A DNA stretch of 64,000 bases from Paenibacillus pini JCM 16418 (GTDB taxonomy: Bacteria > Bacillota > Bacilli > Paenibacillales > Paenibacillaceae), in NCBI RefSeq assembly GCF_000576305.1, contig NZ_BAVZ01000006.1:124001-188000 (forward strand), written 5' to 3'. The notes beneath the pieces were generated by a model. That model saw nothing but the letters and a program-made list of their open reading frames with translations, was not told where the DNA came from and did not search any database. The translations under genes and the position numbers were made by a program. Of this stretch, positions 9,230-18,500 are shown in pieces (position 1 is the first letter of the stretch; every line of letters begins with the position of its first letter).

Positions 9230-10336
9230 ATGTCCACGATGATTGTTTTCATCTGTATTATTCTGGTATTCATAGTCGTAACACTTCTATTTCTGAATTT
9301 TTATCCACCATTTGGTGGCAATCCATCCAAGGAGAAGCTTCGTCAATATCGTAATTCTCCAAACTTCAGAAAGAATACGTTCTTGTATCCAGAGCCTACG
9401 AAGTCATTTGAGCCTCGGCTGAAGAACGTTACATCGTTACTGCGAGATTATATGAAAGGGAATCCAAAGGTAAAGCCTGACAAGAGCATTCCAATGGATT
9501 ATTTGGATCTACATGATTTAGATGGGCAAACACGGCCCACCATCACTTGGTTTGGTCATTCGGCTTTGTTACTCCAAATCGAAGGCACAAAAATACTGCT
9601 AGACCCCATGCTTGGGCATTACGCTTCGCCCGTTCAGAAGTTTGGCAGTAAAAGATATAGCAAAGAATTGCCGTTCGAACTTGAACAGTTGTCGACTATT
9701 GATGCGGTTGTTTTGTCACATGATCATTATGATCATTTGGACTACGGAACCATTATGAAGCTGAAGGATAAGGTGACACAGTTCATCGTACCTTTAGGTG
9801 TTGGGATTCATCTGGAACGCTGGGGTATCGATCCCAAGAGGATTAGCGAGCATGACTGGTGGGATGAATATGAGTTTCAGGGGCTAAAATTTGCTTGTAC
9901 GCCATCAAGGCATTTTTCGGGAAGAAGCTTGTTTAATGGCGGCTCAACGCTATGGTGCTCATGGGTCATTGAAGCTAAAGAGACAAAAGTGTTTTTTAGC
10001 GGAGATAGTGGATACGGCCCTCACTTTGAGCAAATTGGAGATAAGTATGGTCCGTTTGATCTAACGTTAATGGAATGCGGTCAATATGACGCAAGATGGT
10101 CTAATATTCATATGATGCCAGAAGAATCGGTACAGGCTCATATGGACGTCAAGGGACAAGTGATGATTCCTATCCATTGGTCTGCGTTTACCTTGGCGCT
10201 TCATGATTGGACCGATCCGATCGAGCGCGTGACCCTTGCGGCTAAGAAGCGGGATGTTCACATCTCAACGCCAAAAATCGGAGAAACCGTGTTGATCGGA
10301 TCGAATGAATATCCATCATCGATTTGGTGGAAGTAA
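9230..10336 (+). CDS. metallo-beta-lactamase fold hydrolase, NAPE-PLD/UlaG-like
   Basis: A 368-residue protein with an N-terminal transmembrane segment (residues 3-24) and a metallo-beta-lactamase domain. The metal motif is His164-Asp-His166-Tyr-Asp168-His169. Further ligands are likely in PSRHFSGR, FSGDSGYG and IPIHWSAF. The GxGxSALL...LLDPML strand order and length are close to the N-acyl-phosphatidylethanolamine phospholipase D and UlaG-like subgroup. The substrate is unknown; a membrane phospholipid or a lactone is plausible for the group. It follows the EEP gene by 41 bp, so the two probably form a two-gene unit of surface phosphodiesterases. That joint role is inference. Confidence 0.86.
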   Translation: MSTMIVFICIILVFIVVTLLFLNFYPPFGGNPSKEKLRQYRNSPNFRKNTFLYPEPTKSFEPRLKNVTSLLRDYMKGNPKVKPDKSIPMDYLDLHDLDGQTRPTITWFGHSALLLQIEGTKILLDPMLGHYASPVQKFGSKRYSKELPFELEQLSTIDAVVLSHDHYDHLDYGTIMKLKDKVTQFIVPLGVGIHLERWGIDPKRISEHDWWDEYEFQGLKFACTPSRHFSGRSLFNGGSTLWCSWVIEAKETKVFFSGDSGYGPHFEQIGDKYGPFDLTLMECGQYDARWSNIHMMPEESVQAHMDVKGQVMIPIHWSAFTLALHDWTDPIERVTLAAKKRDVHISTPKIGETVLIGSNEYPSSIWWK

Positions 10337-10365
10337 AGGAATCATCATTTGGCGGGCGACCAAGA

Positions 10366-10776
10366 CTACGGAATCTCCGTTGGTGCTAAGAAATCAAAGA
10401 TAGGAATATTCCGCAGCAGCCCAAATGCAAGGGTTACGATCAACATTACAGCCATAATTCCATTGCTCGTACGATTCATTTGCTTCTTCTGTGTAATAAA
10501 GTACATCACATACAAAGGAAGTAAGATAAACACCAAGGGATTATATCTAAATGCCTGAACCCCATCGAGTCTCAATAGCGAAAGAATGACTCTCGTCATT
10601 CCACATCCAGGGCAATAGAGCCCTGTTAACTCATGGAAAACACACGGAATACCGATGTTTGTCACGGGTAGCCATACTTTGAGATACAATAATGCCCCAA
10701 CGCCAAGCGAGCCACCCCAAAATAGTTTGGGGTGGCTCTTTGAATTCCTCTTAATATTTAGCAAGTCGATTAACAT
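10366..10776 (-). CDS. DUF2752 membrane protein
   Basis: A 136-residue small membrane protein with the DUF2752 signature GLYCPGCGMTR near residues 53-63 and about three transmembrane segments. Its function is unknown. The first 26 bases overlap the end of the DUF4234 gene, so the two are translationally coupled or the true start lies further in. A perfect 13-bp hairpin sits inside the first 25 codons, and no good ribosome binding site precedes the ATG at 10776, so the start is uncertain. Confidence 0.8.
   Translation of the reverse strand: MLIDLLNIKRNSKSHPKLFWGGSLGVGALLYLKVWLPVTNIGIPCVFHELTGLYCPGCGMTRVILSLLRLDGVQAFRYNPLVFILLPLYVMYFITQKKQMNRTSNGIMAVMLIVTLAFGLLRNIPIFDFLAPTEIP
10709..10738. promoter_or_regulatory. 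perfect hairpin at the DUF4234/DUF2752 junction
   Basis: The arms GAGCCACCCCAAA and TTTGGGGTGGCTC pair perfectly over 13 bp with a four-base loop. It lies 12 bp beyond the DUF4234 stop codon, inside the DUF2752 reading frame. In the direction of the genes there is no T run behind it, so it is not a standard terminator. It may partly block transcription, stabilise the upstream message, or hide the DUF2752 start. Confidence 0.5.
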
Positions 10777-11095
10777 CCGATTGAACTAAAGCATACGTGA
10801 CAATACTCAGACCAAAGAAATTAATTACAAGGTAAAGAATTGAATTATCCGATACGATATGGCCACGTTGCCTTTGCGCCTCAGCAACTTGCTTACCTAC
10901 TTGATAGGACCAGATGTAGCTCCATATGCCACATGTGACCAAGGTTAAGAGGAAATGCTTACCTCCTGTAAATGAATAATCCCCACTTGCTTGGCCGACC
11001 TCATTGGTTAACACAATAAACCAATAGATCCCATAAAATCCACATGTTACGATGGTTAAAACTATGGCTAATGCAACACTTCTCTGACTATTCAT
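10751..11095 (-). CDS. DUF4234 membrane protein
   Basis: A 114-residue protein with the DUF4234 pattern: a first hydrophobic segment ending in TCGFYGIYWF, a second with VTCGIWSYIWSYQ, and a third near the C-terminus. Such proteins are small integral membrane proteins of unknown function. It lies upstream of DUF2752 in the same direction and overlaps it by 26 bp, so the two form a short operon. Confidence 0.82.
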   Translation of the reverse strand: MNSQRSVALAIVLTIVTCGFYGIYWFIVLTNEVGQASGDYSFTGGKHFLLTLVTCGIWSYIWSYQVGKQVAEAQRQRGHIVSDNSILYLVINFFGLSIVTYALVQSDVNRLAKY

Positions 11096-11362
11096 TACAC
11101 ACCGTCCTGTTAATCTATGTATTATTGTACTCTCTAAAGCAGTTTCTGACAGGATATGAAAAAAACCGACAATATTATCATATTAAAATATGAATATATA
11201 TACAATACAAAAATTTACAATACTGAGTTTGATTGAACTTAGCCATATTTCATTCAAATTTAGTTTAATTTTCTTCATAAAATGAATAGAATTAACCTTG
11301 ATATTTATATGGCGTACATTCAGAATGAAGAGAAAGCTTTTTAATAGAGGGAGTTATATGGA

Positions 11363-12159
11363 ATGATTGATATCATTGCTCGTAATAACGTAAACGTAAT
11401 AGGAGAAGGTGATCGTATCATTATGTTAGCGCATGGATTTGGATGTGACCAAAGCATGTGGCAATATATTACGCCTTCATTTGTGAATAAGTATCGTATC
11501 GTTCTTTTTGATTATGTAGGCTCTGGAAAGTCAGACTTATCAGCATATACGACAGAGAAATATAGTACATTTGGTGGCTATGTACAGGATGTTCTGGATA
11601 TCATTGAGTCGCTAGAGCTCACCAATGTTATTTTTATAGGGCATTCGGTTAGTTCGATGATTGGGATGCTTGCATCTATCGAGCGGCCTGACTATTTTGA
11701 TCGATTGATTATGATCGGACCTTCCCCGCGCTATTTAAATGAGGGTAAGGATTACGTCGGGGGTTTTGAGAAAAGTGATATTACAGAACTACTGGATATG
11801 ATGGAGATGAATTTTGCAGGATGGGCTAGCTTTCTGGCGCCGCTTGCTATGAATAATCCAGAGCTTCCTATGCTATCGAAGGAGCTGGAACGAAGCTTTA
11901 TTTCGGCAGATCCAGTGATTGCTAGAGAGTTTGCCGAAGTTACTTTTTTATCAGATCATCGGTCGTTTTTATCAAAAGCTACCATTCCTACACTCATTAT
12001 GCAGTGCTCGGATGATAGTATCGTTCCAATAGAAGTAGGAGATTATCTACATACCCACCTAAAGAATAGTACGTTACGATTAATGGAGCAAAGGGTCATT
12101 ACCCTCATATTAGCCATCCAGAAGAAACGGTTCGTTTAATTCATGAGTATCTTCAATAA
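11363..12159 (+). CDS. rsbQ: RsbQ-like alpha/beta hydrolase (frameshifted near the 3' end)
   Basis: This alpha/beta hydrolase resembles B. subtilis RsbQ, which acts with the PAS-domain phosphatase RsbP in energy-stress signalling. The nucleophile is Ser95 in GHSVSSMIG, and Asp is in QCSDDSIVP. The uninterrupted frame stops at 12139 with an atypical tail. Shifting frame near 12090 restores GHYPHISHPEETVRLIHEY and a stop at 12159, including the catalytic His of the GH motif. One inserted base repairs a 265-residue protein. I treat this as a likely sequencing error. AGAGGGA precedes the ATG. The PAS-GGDEF gene follows directly, replacing the PAS phosphatase of the classical pair. Confidence 0.85.
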
Positions 12160-12199
12160 AACGGACGAGATACTGCTGCACCTGAGAGGATATAAGAAA

Positions 12200-13180
12200 A
12201 TGGATGAGAGACTGAATCATGCGCCATGCGGTTATATTTCCATTACACATGAAGGAATCGTTAGGGATGTGAATCAAACATTCCTGGATAAGATGGGGTA
12301 TAAGCACGAAGATCTGGTAGAAAAGCATTTTGAATCGATCATGTCTACGGCCAACAAACTCATATTTCATTCATATTTTTACCCTTTTATTAATTTGAAT
12401 GGACATGTGGAAGAGTTGTTCATCAATTTAAAAGATAATACAGGACAGTCGATTCCTCATATATTAAATGGAAGACGTTTTGTGCATGAAGGCGAAGAGG
12501 TTATTGATTGTGTGCTTGTACAGATGGGTAAACGTATTGATTATGAGCTAGAGCTGCGCACGGCTAAGAAACAGATAGAGGAAGCTTACTGGGAGAAGGA
12601 TCAGGCCCATGCGAAGCTGAAACAAATTCATAAGGAAATTGAACATAAGCAAAAGGAACTAATGAATATGAATTCCATTCTTGTAGAACTGTCTACGACA
12701 GATAAGCTTACAGGTCTAAGGAATCGAAGATTTTTTCAAGAGAAGTTAGAAGAGCATATTATACAATTTAGCACGACATCAGAGCCTTTTTCATTACTCA
12801 TCATTGATATCGATCATTTTAAACAAGTGAATGATACTTGGGGACATCAAACGGGTGATGATGTATTAGAAAATCTTGCGAGTATCTTACAGTTACATTC
12901 TCGTGCAGATGATATTGTGGCAAGGTATGGCGGGGAGGAATTTGTGCTCATTTTGCCTCATGTGGGTGTGACTGATTCGAAGATTATAGCGGAGAGGTTA
13001 AGACATGCGGTAGCCCATGCGTCTTGGAAAACAGGGAATTTAACGGTAAGTATAGGCATAGCTACAATGGACTCAAACGATTCTGATGTAACCTTATTAA
13101 AGAAGGCTGATGAGGCGCTTTACTTTGCCAAAGAACATGGCAGGAATCGCGTAATACACTGTATCGATATGAATGAATAA
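12200..13180 (+). CDS. PAS domain diguanylate cyclase (GGDEF)
   Basis: A cytosolic protein with an N-terminal PAS domain (about 120 residues from HAPCGYISITHEGIVRDVNQ), a coiled-coil linker of about 50 residues, and a C-terminal GGDEF domain. The active-site motif is GGEEF, in RYGGEEFVLILP, so it should make cyclic di-GMP from two GTP. The product-inhibition site is present: RADD lies exactly five residues before GGEEF. The ATG at 12200 has GAGAGGA nine bases upstream and leaves 40 bp after the repaired RsbQ stop. An ATG at 12143 would add 19 residues but has no ribosome binding site and would overlap rsbQ. Pairing with RsbQ suggests the PAS domain senses a product of that hydrolase. Confidence 0.9.
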   Translation: MDERLNHAPCGYISITHEGIVRDVNQTFLDKMGYKHEDLVEKHFESIMSTANKLIFHSYFYPFINLNGHVEELFINLKDNTGQSIPHILNGRRFVHEGEEVIDCVLVQMGKRIDYELELRTAKKQIEEAYWEKDQAHAKLKQIHKEIEHKQKELMNMNSILVELSTTDKLTGLRNRRFFQEKLEEHIIQFSTTSEPFSLLIIDIDHFKQVNDTWGHQTGDDVLENLASILQLHSRADDIVARYGGEEFVLILPHVGVTDSKIIAERLRHAVAHASWKTGNLTVSIGIATMDSNDSDVTLLKKADEALYFAKEHGRNRVIHCIDMNE

Positions 13181-13183
13181 AGA

Positions 13184-13227
13184 CAAAACTCGCTTCCATG
13201 CATTCACAGCATCGGGCGAGTTTTTTT
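13184..13227 (+). terminator. intrinsic terminator after PAS-GGDEF gene
   Basis: AACTCGC pairs with GCGAGTT, with a further inner ATGC/GCAT pairing, and seven Ts follow. Confidence 0.8.
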
Positions 13228-13372
13228 ATTGTTTTCCCCGATACAAATCGGCAATCGTAACAATTTCTGTTATCGTTATTTTTTTGAAATCTTTTTTGCC
13301 CATAAGCAAAATCAAAGCATGTTTTAATTCTTTCCGTGATTTGCTCGTTCTTCGATTATGTTTAATCAACAA
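13226..13372 (-). pseudogene. truncated TetR family regulator (N-terminal HTH stub)
   Basis: The minus strand encodes a 48-residue stub that reads like the DNA-binding N-terminus of a TetR regulator: RTSKSRKELKHALILLMGKK, then DFKKITITEIVTIADLYRGK, then a stop. That covers helices 1 to 3 of the HTH. The ligand-binding domain is entirely missing and the remaining frame runs into the terminator of the neighbouring GGDEF gene. The start would be TTG at 13372. It is divergent from, and slightly overlaps, the damaged SDR gene, the usual arrangement of a TetR repressor and its target. Both genes of the pair have lost parts, so the locus looks dead. Confidence 0.7.
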
Positions 13373-13879
13373 AATCAAGAAAAAGTGGCAGTTGTAACAG
13401 GAGCAGCATCAGGCATGGGAAAGGCGATTGCTGAATTGTATGCTAAAGAAGGAGCCAAAGTCATTGTAGCCGATCTTAATATAGAAGGTGCAGAAGAAGT
13501 TGCCCAAGGAATTATAAATAACGGTGGAGTAGCCAAAGCATTGCAAGTAAATGTGGCCAAACTAGAAGACATCGAGAACATGATTGATACAGCAGTAAGT
13601 GAATACGGAACCCTTGATGTATTAGTGAATAATGCTGGTATTATGTATGGATTTGAAGCGGTTGGTGAGGTTAATGATGAGAGATGGGATCTAGTATTCG
13701 ATATAAACACCAAGAGTGTCATGCGTTCTATTCGTAAAGCACTACCGATCTTTCTGGAAAAAGGTGTGGGTTCATCCGAAGAAATTGCTAAGGTTGCTTT
13801 ATTCTTAGCTTCCGAAGATTCTAGTTTTGTAAACGGAACCGTGATCACTGCCGATGCTGGTTGGACTTCTGCATTTTAA
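13358..13879 (+). pseudogene. SDR family oxidoreductase with internal in-frame deletion
   Basis: The 173-residue product starts like a classical short-chain dehydrogenase (AVVTGAASGMGKAIAEL, the nucleotide-binding TGxxxGxG motif, and LDVLVNNAGIM) and ends like one (GSSEEIAKVALFLASEDSSF, then VNGTVITADAGW). The usual length is about 250 residues. The missing piece, roughly 75-80 residues after ALPIFLEKG, contains the catalytic Ser and the YxxxK motif. The frame stays open across the junction near 13765, so a product may be made, but it cannot be a working SDR. No ribosome binding site is evident. The divergent TetR gene is also truncated. Confidence 0.8.
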
Positions 13880-13891
13880 TAGAATGACCAT

Positions 13892-13937
13892 AAAAACAGC
13901 CGCTACTTCCGAAGATTCGGATGAAGAGGCTGTTTTT
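13892..13937. terminator. bidirectional intrinsic terminator
   Basis: AAAAACAGCC pairs with GGCTGTTTTT, with more pairing inside (TTCCGAA/TTCGGA). It has A-rich and T-rich flanks and separates the convergent SDR remnant and NlpC/P60 gene. Confidence 0.85.
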
Positions 13938-13964
13938 GTGTTGCATAGATAGGATGAAACAATT

Positions 13965-15011
13965 CTAAAATACTCTCCGAGCAGTAACGAACCGTTTCTT
14001 CCACTGGCTGTCGAAGGTTTCCACATGCACACCAAGTTCTTTGGAATAGGTGTGCAAAATCTGATTGTTACCAGCATAGATGGCAACATGTCCTATGTCC
14101 AGTTTACGTGCACTGAAGAACAATAGATCACCTTTACGCAGTTCGCCAATTCCTACTTCCTTGCCTACTTTGGCTTGATCATAGGATACACGTGGAAGAT
14201 CGATGGATAACGTATCTTGGAATACGCGCTTCACAAAAGAAGAGCAATCAAAGGTAGCTGTCTGATCAGGTGATGCACCGAATACGTATGGAGTTCCTAA
14301 ATACTTTTTTCCATAAGCGAGTAACGCATCTCCTTGCTGTTCAATAAGGGCAGGGCTCGAGTAATCGGTATATTTCGGTTTCGCCGATATGTAGCCGGTT
14401 TGATGGTCTTCTGTACGCACTTCTAACCATAAAGCGTCGACCTCACGGATGACATGAACTTTTGCGCCCGCAGATAGCATCTCTATGTTTGTAGAGACAC
14501 TTGTGGAGTCGGGTGAGCTCCGTAGATTAACACCCCAAAGAATAGACGTTTCATAGTTAATGGATGATGAAATTTGGACCGAATGATTGCTGGCATCCCA
14601 TGTAACGGTGCTTCCGAGTGCTTCACTGACAAAACGAAGTGGAATTAAGGAATAGCCATTCGAAATTTGACCTGGAACCGATAAATTGATGGTTTGTCCA
14701 TTTAGATTAGCTGTATGATCCCCAAGGCGATAGGTTAGCGTGGTTCGATCCTTAGTCGCTGTAACAGTTTTATTCGTGTTATTCCAAGTCAGCTTAGCTC
14801 CCTGAGCTTCAAACAAACCACGCATAGGAACGAGTACGGTACCCTTTACGTTGAGTGGATTTGCTTCAGGTTGAAGCTGGCGTCCGTCTAAATAGATGGT
14901 TATCGGATTAGAGGACATCTGTTTTTGTGGTGTCGTTTCAGCATGAGCAGAAGCCGAGAATAATAAGGACGTACCTAGTAGAAAAAGAAGTGCACTTTTA
15001 CTTTTTGTCAT
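13965..15011 (-). CDS. secreted NlpC/P60 cell-wall hydrolase with copper-amine-oxidase-N stalk and SH3 domain
   Basis: A 348-residue secreted protein. A signal peptide ends near residue 24 (SASAHA-ET). Residues 37-150 form a copper amine oxidase N-terminal-like domain with two beta repeats (VLVPMRGLFEAQGAKLTW and SLIPLRFVSEALGSTVTW). An SH3b domain spans about 155-212. The NlpC/P60 peptidase domain fills 225-348 with catalytic Cys256 (FDCSSF), His308 (IGHVAIYAG) and His320 (ILHTYS). Such enzymes cut D-Glu to diamino-acid bonds in peptidoglycan stem peptides. The copper-amine-oxidase-N stalk is common in Paenibacillus surface proteins. It stands alone between a bidirectional terminator and a promoter-bearing intergenic region. 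Confidence 0.93.
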   Translation of the reverse strand: MTKSKSALLFLLGTSLLFSASAHAETTPQKQMSSNPITIYLDGRQLQPEANPLNVKGTVLVPMRGLFEAQGAKLTWNNTNKTVTATKDRTTLTYRLGDHTANLNGQTINLSVPGQISNGYSLIPLRFVSEALGSTVTWDASNHSVQISSSINYETSILWGVNLRSSPDSTSVSTNIEMLSAGAKVHVIREVDALWLEVRTEDHQTGYISAKPKYTDYSSPALIEQQGDALLAYGKKYLGTPYVFGASPDQTATFDCSSFVKRVFQDTLSIDLPRVSYDQAKVGKEVGIGELRKGDLLFFSARKLDIGHVAIYAGNNQILHTYSKELGVHVETFDSQWKKRFVTARRVF

Positions 15012-15307
15012 ACGTTATGTTCATCACCTTGTTGTTAGATTTGTTCATATCAATAGATAGAACTAGTTCACCCTATAATAGTTGGACGAAGAGGAGACAA
15101 AATGGTTTTGTACCAATTATTGGCAACTTAATTCAAGTGGTTGCGAGCAGGGATTTCTGAGTGTTCTTTAATGTATAAATAAGTCTAAAGTAACAATAAG
15201 TAACCTAGTTATATGTAAAAAGATAATCTTAATTACCCATGCATATATCCAACCATTTATTCATGTCGAAATATGTATAATTATGTTACTGTTTGAATGT
15301 AATTTGA
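15012..15307. other. divergent intergenic region before the c-di-GMP riboswitch
   Basis: No ORF is supported here. A TATAAT at 15276-15281 lies about 27 bp before the riboswitch aptamer and is the best candidate for its -10 element, although the -35 region is poor. On the other side, AT-rich sequence after 15011 should hold the NlpC/P60 promoter. Confidence 0.4.
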
Positions 15308-15400
15308 AACTTTATAGGCAAACCTATAGAAATGTAGGGACGCAAAGCTAAAGGGACTAATGTCTTAAATGACGATGTCAGCCAGCTGCCAGAGAGTGTA
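15308..15400 (+). promoter_or_regulatory. cyclic di-GMP-I riboswitch (GEMM)
   Basis: The aptamer is recognisable by its conserved parts: GGCAAACC at 15317-15324, a GAAA tetraloop closing the CCTATA/TGTAGG stem, then GGGACGCAAAGC at 15337-15348, and after the second helix GCCAGCTGCC at 15381-15390, which matches the tetraloop-receptor side. These are the core elements of the GEMM-I class, which binds cyclic di-GMP. It lies about 150 bp upstream of the M60-like peptidase gene on the same strand and is followed by a terminator, so it should control transcription read-through. Confidence 0.92.
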
Positions 15401-15498
15401 TATCGCTTTTTGTTATTTAAGGTTTAGTAAAAATGAAATCTTAATTTTTATGCGAACTTTATACACAACGAAGCTACTCTTTTGGGTAGTTTTTTTTA
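15396..15498 (+). terminator. riboswitch expression platform with intrinsic terminator
   Basis: After the aptamer, GTGTATA (15396-15402) can pair with TATACAC (15460-15466), with TCGC/GCGA inside, forming a long hairpin. Then AAGCTACTC/GGGTAG with eight Ts (15471-15498) forms a terminator 50 bp before the M60 gene start. The first hairpin uses bases at the 3' edge of the aptamer, so the two could compete. Whether c-di-GMP turns expression on or off cannot be read directly. Confidence 0.75.
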
Positions 15499-15548
15499 CG
15501 CCTTTTTTTGGGGTATCGGTCATAAAAAATAATTGATCTGGGGGAAAA

Positions 15549-18500
15549 ATGATGAAGAAAATGATTGCCATTGCAACATCCGCAGCCATGCTTGTCAGCT
15601 TTTCAAGTGAGGTAGGTTCTGTATTTGCAAGTGATATTCAGAATACAAATGTAGCAAAGAATGTCTTGGCAAGTCGAGCGGTGACAACAAGTACGGCGTC
15701 TGTTGCTCCGTTTGAGTTATACGGGAAGGACATTTTGAATGCGTATAACGATGTCTTTAAAATGAATCGCGTACATATTAAATCGATTACGAATAATGGC
15801 GGGAACTATTCGAGTTCTTCAATTGATAAGGCCATCGATGGTGATATGAACACGCACTGGGAAACAGGCAAACCGAATACGGCAACATTTACAAATGAAG
15901 TTATTTTTAAATTAGACCAAGCCACTACTTTAAATAGAATTGTGTATGCAGCTAGACAATCCAGTGTTACGGGTAAGGGATTTGCGCAAGAGTTCGATAT
16001 TTATGGCTCAGATACAGATGATGGCGATAACTTCGCGCTCGTTTCATCTGGAGAATATAAAGGATCAACAGGTAGTATAGTTGCCATTCAGTTTGCACCA
16101 ACGACATTTAAGAGAATTAAATTTGTATTTAAAAAGGCGAATCAAGATTGGGCGAGTGCAGCTGAATTTTCCTTTTATAAAGAAGACGCTGTATCCGATA
16201 AGATGAAGAATTTATTTACAGACGCTACCTTGAGTCAAGTAAGTACAGAATATAATACGTTAGACAAGCTAACTGCTTTAGAAAATGAAGTAAAGACGCA
16301 CCCACTGAACGCTCAGTTTAAAGCAGATATCGAGAATGCAAAAATACTTATTGAGAATCACCAATTAACCTCATCTACTGCGAAAGTTTCTACATTAAAA
16401 GGATATGGTACCGATTATGATGCCGCTTATGGTGAAGCGTACCGGATGCCTAATTCGAATGTATCCAAAGTAACAACAAACGGCGGAAGCTATTCGGGTA
16501 CGAAGCCAGAATATATGCTAGATAATCTACCTAATACACATTGGGAAACGAATAGAAACAATGATGCTAACTTTACGAATGAAGTCGTATTTGAATTAGA
16601 GCAAGCGGAAGTGCTGGATCGAGTGGCTTTTTTGGCTAGAGATAATCGAAAAGGTTTTCCTGAGTCATTTGAGATTTACGCATCTGAAATGAGTAAAGGA
16701 GACACGTTCCAACTTGTTTCTAGCGGAACCGCAAGCAGCACGAATGACTTCATGCAATTTAAATTTGAACCAACGAAGTTTAAAAGAATAAAATTCAAAT
16801 TCACCAAGGCCAATATCGATCGACCTTTTGCTGCAGAGTTTAGATTTTATAAAGAAGATAAAGTCAGTGAAGCGGTAAGTGGCTTATTTACAGATGGCAC
16901 GATGAGTGCGGTCGTACCGGCGTATAATAGCATATCTAAAATTAATGAACTAGAGAAACAAGCGATGACACATCCGTTATATCCGATTTTCAAAGACTCG
17001 CTAGACTTAGCAAAGAAAATTGTGAATGGCGAAGTGAACATGGAAGGGAATATTATCGAGGCTGAGCAACACGGAGATATGAAGAAGCATGCGCAGCAAA
17101 ATTTGCGATTCGGCTTCGGTACGAATAATCAGCCTACAGGGCTCGTGGCTATGCCAGGACAACAGATCAATGTATACGTAGATGTCGATTCGAATGATAA
17201 GCTACCATCGTTAATCTTCTCGCAGCAAGAGGGATCTTGGTCCAGCTGGGCAAGAGGAGTACAATTACGTCCCGGGAAAAACACAATCACTGTGCCTGAT
17301 ATTCCTAAGGACGGAAACTACGCCCATAATGTAACCAAAGGTGGGTCCGTATATATTGTTAATCCGTACACGGCTGAAGAGCAAGGCAAGGCTCCAATAA
17401 TCCGCTTTGAAGGTCTAGTAAACACGCCGCTTATGACCAAGGATACAGATCCAGCTAAATTCAAAGCTGCATTAATCGCGTACAAACAAAAGCTAGATCA
17501 AGACAAAGCGGATCATCCCAATGTTGTAGATCGACAACTGATTGATGTCGCTGAAATCGCAAGTGACCGGATTATTTTCACAGGGACAGCTACGGAAGCT
17601 TACAATCGATTTATTACGCAGGATAACAATCCGATGGATACCGTAACGGGTTATGATGTATGGATTAGTAAAGTATTTGAGCTTTATGGTCTCGATGCAC
17701 ACAGCATAAGCATGATCCAAAGCTCATTCGTGAGAATATAAGACTGATGCAGCCGTTTGGTGCGATGTATGCAGCGGGTGATCATACCGGGATACAAGAT
17801 GGAACGGTTGGTTTGATGTTTGATGATTTCAGCAAGGCTTATCCAGGCTGGGGACTCAATCATGAGATTGGACATCGATTGGCAGTGGGTGAACGGGAAT
17901 ATGGTGAAGTGACGAACAACATGGTGTCCATGCTGATGTCTGTCGCTTCTCAATCGATCGATGATCGCATTCCATATGAATCGGATATTTATAAGTATGT
18001 CATTGAAGAAAATAAAGTCGTGATGGATCAACAGGGACTTTTTGCGAGATTGGGAGCATTCTGGCAACTAGAGCTAGCTCACCCGGGATATTGGACAGAG
18101 CTGAATACGCTGTATCGGGATCGGAAGGTTTCTCTAGCGAATGGTGACAACTCGAAGCAGCAATACTTGATCGATTTCTCCTCGGAAGTGCTGGGAATGG
18201 ACTTGAGTAGCTTTTTCGCAAGACATGGTTTCACCGTGAATCCAGAAACCAAAGTGAAGGTAAGCAAATATCCTGCGTCCAAACCGTTATGGTACTTGAA
18301 TAACTCGCTTATTAACTATAAAGGAAACGGCATAGAGGACAAGAATACCCCGGTAAAAGTTAGTGTGAGCTAATGCGACAGCGAAGTCGAATACGCTGAG
18401 TTTCAGTATAGATAACCGTTCTAAGAAGGATCTTCTAGGCTACGAAATCTATCGAAATGGTGTCCTTGTAGGCTTTACGGGTAACGACCAATTCGTGGAT

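Noticed and set aside
13173-13397. Plus-strand frame of 74 codons between the GGDEF and SDR genes
   Set aside because: It runs through a terminator and is antisense to the TetR stub; the composition is not protein-like.
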